Shown here: positions 59,184 through 64,000 of the stretch, one piece after another | How the letters are laid out: each line of letters starts with the position of its first letter | Position numbering within the stretch: the first letter of the stretch is position 1 | Assembly: GCF_007830635.1 (NCBI RefSeq) | Contig: NZ_VLLA01000009.1 | Location: 62,001-126,000, forward strand | Direction of reading: 5' to 3' | DNA length: 64,000 nucleotides | Source of the DNA: Bradyrhizobium huanghuaihaiense | GTDB taxonomy: Bacteria; Pseudomonadota; Alphaproteobacteria; Rhizobiales; Xanthobacteraceae | Notes under the pieces: model-generated | Told to the model about the DNA's origin: nothing | The model's input: only the letters and a program-made list of their open reading frames with translations | The model's database searches: none | Made by a program: the position numbers and the translations under genes

Positions 59184-61430
59184 TCAGGTGTGTGGAAGGA
59201 ATGAAGTCAGATCGCTTTCGAGCCGCGGCCGGTCCAACAATCCGAGCCTCACCGGCACATCGTAAAGGCGGCCCGGCGCGAAGCGGCGATAAAAATGACG
59301 CAAGCCCGGAACGAGCACTCTGACGACCGGAACCTCGACGTCGGGACGTGTCTGGTCGAGGACGAGGAAATCGTAGCCCGCACGGGCGGCGATCTCGACG
59401 CAGGCGATGGCCTGGTCACGCGTATTGCCGTGAAGCTCGAGGCTCGGCGCCGGGGGGACGATCGGGCGATCGCTCGGTGTCAGGAACGGGTAGTCTTCCA
59501 GGCGCAGCGGGGTAACACCGTCGAGGGTCGGCTTTTCGCCGCTCGCACCGCCCATCATGCTGACGGACATGAATTGGGTCAGCTCGGTGAGGGAGCGCAG
59601 CAGGGCTATGCGGCGGTCGAAATGCGCGCCGGAGCCGAACTCGATATGCTCGTCTCCATTCTGCATCCAGTGCATGATCGCCACGTAAGTCGGAATGCCG
59701 AGATCGGTGGTGACATCGAGCACCCACAGCTTGCGCCCGGCTTCCGTAAATTGAGTCCGGAGATCCCGGACGTAGAAATCGTCGAACTGCTCGAGGTCGA
59801 CCTCGGCGCGCTGCACCCGGTTGTACCACCAGATCGCGTAGGCATCGCGCTCGATCAGTTCGAGGAAGCCCTGGACAATCGCTTCGTCGCGGGTGTTGCC
59901 GGCCGCGCAGCCGTTGGAATCCGTATGGAAGCCGCCATAAAAGAAGTACAGGAGGCCCGTCGGCAGATATTTGAAGCGTTTGTCGCGCAACGATGAGACG
60001 GGCGACCACTCGGTCCTCGTCGAAGGATCGAACGGCTCTGGAACCGGATGGGGATCGTCCGGTTGCTGGAGAAATCTGTGCTTGAACTGCGTTTCACTGA
60101 AGAGCTGGACATCGTTGGGAAGAAGCGCGTCGCCAGGCGCGAAATCGGCAAATCGACGCATCGTCCTGATCTCATCGCCCTGGAAAATGCCCGAATAGCG
60201 TTCGATCGATTCCATCAGCGCGCTGGCTTCGCCCTGCTCGGCGGTCGAGCCCTTGCCAAAACTGCCGCCGCTCAATCCGGACCTGAGCTGGTCGATGCTG
60301 TGGGCGGGCGCGGAGAAATTATGCTGCGCGAAGTAGTTGGTGTTCATCGGCAGGTCGACGTCGATTCGTTCGAGCCTGGTCACCACCCCTGTCAGTGGGC
60401 TCACATGCTTGCGGAAGCGCGACACCGTCGACCGCGACGTCACGGTGCGATAACCACCGCTGGTCATGACGAGCCTCTTGCCCTCGGCAATTTCGACCAG
60501 GGCCGGAGATCGGCGCGGGTTGTTCAGCTTCCTGCTGCCGCAGGTCGGACATTGTGGACGTCGCGTCACATAGTGCTTGGCGATGGCGGCGCCGGTGAGG
60601 TCGAAACTTGCGATGTGATCGCACAGATCGGTGCGAAAATCCGATGCAATTGCCTTGGCGATTTCGACGGCCGCAAAATGGATTCCAGTCTGGCCGACGC
60701 TTTCTCTGACGAGCGGCGATATGGCAACCGCACGCGCCGGTCCCCGATCAAGAAACCCCTTGATCTCCCGGTTGCGGATCATGCGATCGAACAGGCAGGT
60801 CCAGCAGGCGCTCTCGCCCGGTTTGAACACGGGCCCGACCAGCGGAAACGCGCCGGATGGCTGCACCAGCAGCCAGGGCGTCTTGCCGGCCACGCGTTCC
60901 TGGTTCAGTTCAGCAAGTCGCCGGTCGAGATAGTCGTTCGCCAGCGTGATCGTGAACTTCGGCGCTCGCTTGGCGATTTGAACACCGAGCTTGCTCAGCG
61001 CCGCGGTCAGCTCCCTGGCGCCTTTGACGTCAATCGTCTCGATCTGGACGGGGCAATTGCGAAGATTTTGTTCGGCGACCTCCAAAGGGATGCCGAGGCT
61101 CGCCAGGAAACCGCCGATGGCGTCGTCGAATGCTTTCGGCTTCCGCGCGACGACATATCGGCGATCGAGGAGCCGCTTGATCGCTTCCTCGATCTTGTTG
61201 GCCGGAAAGTGCTTCGAAAGCTGGCTAATGATCTCCGGCCAAGCCTTGCCGTGTTTTCCGATCGCGGTGGCCAAGGTGCAGTAGAGCTCGCCGTGCAGGA
61301 AGAACTTGCGGTCCTCAGAATAAAGGCAGACCGCGTCGGGAGGCAGTACGTAAGCGGTGAAGTTCGGTGCAAATCGGAGAATGTCTTTGTGGGTCTGCCG
61401 CGCAACGCGGGTCTTGCCAGTTGCAGTCAT
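59184..61430 (-). CDS. TOMM cyclodehydratase: leader-binding/E1-like domain fused to YcaO
   Basis: 748 residues. Residues about 15-100 form a winged-helix, RRE-like segment. An E1/ThiF-like region follows, with four zinc cysteines (C209, C212 in ACWTCLFDRM and C294, C297 in QCPTCGSRKL). From about 330 on is YcaO, with the ATP-site runs KGSTAEQGEASALMESIERY and NTRDEAIVQGFLELIERDAY. It converts core Cys (and Ser/Thr) to azolines with ATP. Many YcaO cyclodehydratases end in a PxPxP motif; this one ends LTSFLPHT, which is unusual. Confidence 0.9.
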   Translation of the reverse strand: MTATGKTRVARQTHKDILRFAPNFTAYVLPPDAVCLYSEDRKFFLHGELYCTLATAIGKHGKAWPEIISQLSKHFPANKIEEAIKRLLDRRYVVARKPKAFDDAIGGFLASLGIPLEVAEQNLRNCPVQIETIDVKGARELTAALSKLGVQIAKRAPKFTITLANDYLDRRLAELNQERVAGKTPWLLVQPSGAFPLVGPVFKPGESACWTCLFDRMIRNREIKGFLDRGPARAVAISPLVRESVGQTGIHFAAVEIAKAIASDFRTDLCDHIASFDLTGAAIAKHYVTRRPQCPTCGSRKLNNPRRSPALVEIAEGKRLVMTSGGYRTVTSRSTVSRFRKHVSPLTGVVTRLERIDVDLPMNTNYFAQHNFSAPAHSIDQLRSGLSGGSFGKGSTAEQGEASALMESIERYSGIFQGDEIRTMRRFADFAPGDALLPNDVQLFSETQFKHRFLQQPDDPHPVPEPFDPSTRTEWSPVSSLRDKRFKYLPTGLLYFFYGGFHTDSNGCAAGNTRDEAIVQGFLELIERDAYAIWWYNRVQRAEVDLEQFDDFYVRDLRTQFTEAGRKLWVLDVTTDLGIPTYVAIMHWMQNGDEHIEFGSGAHFDRRIALLRSLTELTQFMSVSMMGGASGEKPTLDGVTPLRLEDYPFLTPSDRPIVPPAPSLELHGNTRDQAIACVEIAARAGYDFLVLDQTRPDVEVPVVRVLVPGLRHFYRRFAPGRLYDVPVRLGLLDRPRLESDLTSFLPHT

Positions 61431-61582
61431 TGAGTCAGCACGCTGATCCTGTTGCCGTCACGCTAGATCGCCGGCGCAAGATGGATCGTCACGACCGCGC
61501 GCCGGCATTTTCCCAGAGAATTGAAGCGAATTCAGCTCTCACCCGCAAGCCGCCGATGCGAGCGTCGTAGCGAAATCAAGCA

Positions 61583-61614
61583 ATTGGCCGGACCCTTTCT
61601 TGAGGCCGGCCAAT
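61583..61614 (-). terminator. Hairpin between TOMM precursor and YcaO gene
   Basis: ATTGGCCGG and CCGGCCAAT pair perfectly around a 14-base loop, 45 bases after the precursor stop. The following TGCTTGATTTC is a poor U-tract, so it probably acts as a partial terminator or 3' stabiliser. That would let the precursor be made in excess of the enzymes. Confidence 0.45.
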
Positions 61615-61658
61615 GACCTATCAACCCGCGAATTTGACGTTCGGAACGCGCCAGGGGT

Positions 61659-62096
61659 CTAGCACCAGCGGCAGCGGCCCCACGATGCGCAGCAACCCGC
61701 GCATGATACGGCGCATCCCACCACACCAACGCCACAGCCGACAGCACAACCCGCACATCGGCAACCGACGCCACATCGGCAACCACGGCAACCCCGACAG
61801 CCTCTGCAGCCGCGGCAACCGCCGCATCCGCGCCATGCCAGCTGCACGCGGCTACCGGCGTTTTCCTTGTCGAAGAGATGGAAGGTGGCCAGGCTGACGT
61901 CAGCCATTTCCTCTTCATCGAGAGTGATTGCCTGACCCGTTCCAAAGTGCGGCAATTGTTGCACGTCGGATGTCGGCACGGCGGACGCCGATGCGCCTCC
62001 CGCCAGCGAGAACGTCAACCCTGCCGCTCCGAACGCCGGCACGGCGACTTTGGTTACTCGCTTCTTCCCTTTAGAGGTCTTCTTCGCCTGCCGCAT
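61659..62096 (-). CDS. TOMM precursor peptide with 17-cysteine core
   Basis: 145 residues in three parts. Residues 1-39 are basic then hydrophobic (KKRVTKVAVPAFGAAGLTF, ending ASASA) and look like a Sec signal. Residues 40-90 are an acidic leader containing ITLDEEEMADVSLATFHLFD. Residues 91-145 are the core: CGGCRGCRGCRGCRGC, then less regular Cys/Gly/Val/Ala units, ending RCRWC, with 17 cysteines and one serine pair of possible oxazole sites. ATG 62096 follows GGAGGG at ideal spacing. Cys-x-x cores are known from heterocycloanthracin-type TOMMs. The adjacent YcaO and SagB genes support the assignment. Confidence 0.85.
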   Translation of the reverse strand: MRQAKKTSKGKKRVTKVAVPAFGAAGLTFSLAGGASASAVPTSDVQQLPHFGTGQAITLDEEEMADVSLATFHLFDKENAGSRVQLAWRGCGGCRGCRGCRGCRGCRCGVGCRCAGCAVGCGVGVVGCAVSCAGCCASWGRCRWC

Positions 62097-62242
62097 GGTC
62101 GACCCTCCGAGCATTGCAAGAAGCATCCCAGCCGCGGTAAGTCTACGCTCAGGAAATAACGCGAGCAACAATTACGCGCACAAAAGCGCGGCGCTGCACG
62201 TTCGGATGTATTCATCTTCATGAACGGCAATCAGCACAGCCA

Positions 62243-62261
62243 GTTGACACAACGCGTCAAC
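62243..62261. promoter_or_regulatory. 19-bp dyad between TOMM precursor and VOC gene
   Basis: GTTGAC and GTCAAC arms with seven bases between. It is symmetrical and contains a TTGAC on each strand, so it could be an operator overlapping divergent -35 boxes, 147 bases before the precursor start and 75 bases before the VOC start. Confidence 0.35.
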
Positions 62262-62335
62262 GATCCACGCTCTCGGTGCGCGTGCAGCTTGCTGCAGTGC
62301 CGCAAGCGCATCGCAGCTTGAACGGAGAGTTCGGG

Positions 62336-63205
62336 GTGGCAGATCGATCAGGGCGTTTCGCTTGGTATGAACTCCTGACCACGGATGTCGCAGCGGCGAG
62401 CGCATTTTATCGCAAGGCCGTCGGCTGGGGCGTGAAGGATGAATCGACCCCGGATCTACCTTACATGGTGCTTCGTAGCGGCGGCGCTCCGCTGGGCGGA
62501 CTTATGGTTATCCCGGAGGAGGGGCGGAGGTTGGGGGCGACGCCGCGCTGGATGGGATACGTCGCCGTCGACGACCTGGACGCGACCGCCGCGCAGATCA
62601 GGCGTCTTCGAGGCACGATCCTTGTGCCGCCGACCGACACCAATATTGGGCGCATAGCAGTCGTTGCCGATCCGCAGGAGGCGACGTTCGGGCTGATCAA
62701 AGAACCGACCTATGGCCGACGGAAACCGGGCCGGCTGGACGAGCCGGGGCGTATCGGCTGGCATGAGTTACTGGCTACCGACCGGACCGTGATCTTCGAT
62801 TTCTACAGAGAACTATTCGGTTGGCAGAAGGCCGATGCTCAAAGCGAACCAGCGGCCTGGTATCAATTGTTTTCGGCGGGTGGCCAGACGGTCGGCGGCA
62901 TGCTCACCAAACTTCCGAGCGTGACGCAGCCGAGCTGGCTGCATTACTTCAACGTCGACGACATCGGTTCTGCCATGAAACATGTGAACGCTGGCGGAGG
63001 CCGGATCCTTCAGGGTCCGATCGAATTGCCTGATGGCTGCTGGATCGCACGATGCGTCGATCCCCAGGGCGCCTTGTTTGCATTGCAGGGGGCCCGGGGT
63101 CCGACCAGCATTGAGCCATCCTCGGCTTCGGAAATCGGCTGGTCCGCTAAATGGGGTGGCATTGCCTCCCAGGGGAGAATTGTGCTGCCCAAGCCGAAGC
63201 GCTAG
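62336..63205 (+). CDS. VOC (glyoxalase/bleomycin-resistance fold) family protein, two domains
   Basis: About 289 residues made of two vicinal-oxygen-chelate units. The first starts RFAWYELLTTDVAAASAFYR and the second GRIGWHELLATDRTVIFDFY. Each ends in a PQGALFAL- or PQEATFGL-like segment with metal-site residues. The tandem resembles small-molecule-binding or hydrolase-type VOC proteins, not classic glyoxalase I. The GTG start at 62336 has GGAGAG upstream; a GTG at 62276 is possible. It diverges from the TOMM precursor; VOC proteins sometimes sequester antibiotics, but a link here is speculation. Confidence 0.78.
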   Translation: MADRSGRFAWYELLTTDVAAASAFYRKAVGWGVKDESTPDLPYMVLRSGGAPLGGLMVIPEEGRRLGATPRWMGYVAVDDLDATAAQIRRLRGTILVPPTDTNIGRIAVVADPQEATFGLIKEPTYGRRKPGRLDEPGRIGWHELLATDRTVIFDFYRELFGWQKADAQSEPAAWYQLFSAGGQTVGGMLTKLPSVTQPSWLHYFNVDDIGSAMKHVNAGGGRILQGPIELPDGCWIARCVDPQGALFALQGARGPTSIEPSSASEIGWSAKWGGIASQGRIVLPKPKR

Positions 63206-63403
63206 CTGCAGCGTCTCCGTCCGGCGCTGACGCGACCCTGCACAGCCCGCGCCGGGAGCAGGGGAGGCCTGCGAAAGGCCGATCCGGCCCTGTCCAAGCC
63301 AAGTTCCCGTTGCGCGCGTCCACCCCGTGCGGTATCCGGCCGGAAAGGCCTGAGGCGGCTCCCATTTTCCCGCCCGGCCCCAAACCCGAGGACGGAAACC
63401 GCC

Positions 63404-64000
63404 ATGCCAGCCTATCGCTCCCGCACCACCACCCACGGCCGCAACATGGCGGGCGCCCGCGGCCTCTGGCGCGCGACGGGCATGAAGGACGCAGATTTCG
63501 GCAAGCCGATCATCGCGGTCGTCAACTCCTTCACCCAGTTCGTGCCCGGCCACATCCACCTCAAGGACCTCGGCCAGCTCGTCGCCCGCGAGATCGAGCA
63601 GGCCGGCGGCGTCGCCAAGGAGTTCAACACCATCGCGGTCGACGACGGCATCGCCATGGGCCATGACGGCATGCTCTACAGCCTGCCGTCGCGCGAACTG
63701 ATCGCCGACAGCGTCGAGTACATGGCCAACGCGCATTGCGCCGACGGCCTCGTCTGCATCTCCAATTGCGACAAGATAACGCCCGGCATGTTGATGGCCG
63801 CGCTGCGGCTCAACATTCCCGCCGTGTTCGTCTCCGGCGGGCCGATGGAAGCCGGCAAGGTCAAGCTGCAGGGCAAGACCAAGGCCGTCGATCTCATCGA
63901 CGCGATGGTGGCCGCGGCGGATTCCAAGGTCAGCGACGAGGACGTCAAGGTGATCGAGCGCTCGGCCTGCCCGACCTGCGGCTCCTGCTCGGGCATGTTC
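63404..64000 (+). CDS. ilvD: Dihydroxy-acid dehydratase IlvD, N-terminal fragment
   Basis: The first 199 codons are present and the gene runs off the right edge in frame. Conserved blocks are RNMAGARGLWRATGMKDADF, PIIAVVNSFTQFVPGHIHLK, the Fe-S/metal site GLVCISNCDKITPGM and SACPTCGSCSGMF. IlvD makes the 2-keto acids for valine, isoleucine and leucine synthesis. ATG 63404 follows GGACGGAAA. The roughly 200 bases before it hold GGCCT-rich small hairpins but no leader ORF that I could support. Confidence 0.95.
   Translation, partial: MPAYRSRTTTHGRNMAGARGLWRATGMKDADFGKPIIAVVNSFTQFVPGHIHLKDLGQLVAREIEQAGGVAKEFNTIAVDDGIAMGHDGMLYSLPSRELIADSVEYMANAHCADGLVCISNCDKITPGMLMAALRLNIPAVFVSGGPMEAGKVKLQGKTKAVDLIDAMVAAADSKVSDEDVKVIERSACPTCGSCSGMF

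Noticed and set aside
60048..61433. 461-residue frame opposite the YcaO gene
   Set aside because: Considered as a possible extra TOMM gene. It mirrors the YcaO codons exactly and has no recognisable motif.
61700..61830. Short periodic sequence resembling a repeat array
   Set aside because: The periodicity is the Cys-Arg-Gly codons of the TOMM core (GGTTGC-type units), not CRISPR repeats; there are no spacers of even size.
62172..62405. 77-residue minus-strand frame upstream of the TOMM precursor
   Set aside because: It overlaps the divergent promoter region and the VOC gene start, has no ribosome site and no family resemblance.
1..64000. tRNA, rRNA, prophage or insertion sequence
   Set aside because: No cloverleaf, ribosomal RNA stretch, transposase or integrase signature, or terminal repeat with target duplication was recognised on reading both strands.

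Overview
The window reads as chromosomal DNA of a high-GC alphaproteobacterium, most likely Bradyrhizobium or a close relative. The grounds are gene content (phosphatidylcholine synthase, NasT/NasS nitrate control, IalB and HspQ proteins, several solute-binding protein ABC systems) and short palindromic intergenic repeats of the kind common in that genus. Genus is an inference from content, not a database match. No tRNA, rRNA, CRISPR array, prophage or transposase was seen.

Layout. 1-5464: start of recG (-), sdhE-mfd (+) and a degenerate PleD-like protein (-). 5550-14490: a degenerate adenylate-forming enzyme, a YejA-type binding protein, an IalB protein, hspQ, an AEC transporter, a UbiH-type hydroxylase and the overlapping pair pcs-terC. 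14567-22691: qor; an argD-like aminotransferase preceded by an arginine-rich leader ORF and a terminator hairpin; a TPR protein; a MerR/CMD pair; rimO. 22896-28369: a nitrate assimilation block, nasT-nasS-nirA plus an Fe-S/FNR-type reductase, with a sigma-54-like promoter and a candidate ANTAR hairpin before nirA. 28979-32927: pxpB-pxpC-pxpA (-) diverging from rraA-cupin (+). 33067-37178: small secreted proteins, a PheC-like dehydratase and a DUF1993 protein, with CRP/FNR-like palindromes before two of the secreted proteins. 37348-42811: a sugar-type ABC operon with a 2-hydroxyacid dehydrogenase. 43317-46336: an LTXXQ-type secreted protein, a single-domain response regulator, small proteins and glucokinase. 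46605-50954: an NAD-related run, pncA, a PhaC-like hydrolase, nadE and a GrlR-like protein. 51414-57652: a TIM-barrel protein with a complete peptide-type ABC importer.

57714-62096 (-) is the most distinctive region: a thiazole/oxazole-modified peptide (TOMM) locus. It encodes a 145-residue precursor ending in a 55-residue, 17-cysteine core built from Cys-Xaa-Xaa units, a 748-residue fusion of a leader-binding/E1-like domain to YcaO, and a SagB-type dehydrogenase. No dedicated exporter or immunity gene sits next to it. The window closes with a two-domain VOC protein and the first part of ilvD.

Four palindromic repeat families lie between genes: a GTAGGGTGGGCAAAG family (three copies), a CTCGTGTCCCGGAC family (two copies), one CGTCATCCTGAGG element and one CCTCTCCCGC element. 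Where several starts were possible, the reason for the choice is given in the entry.
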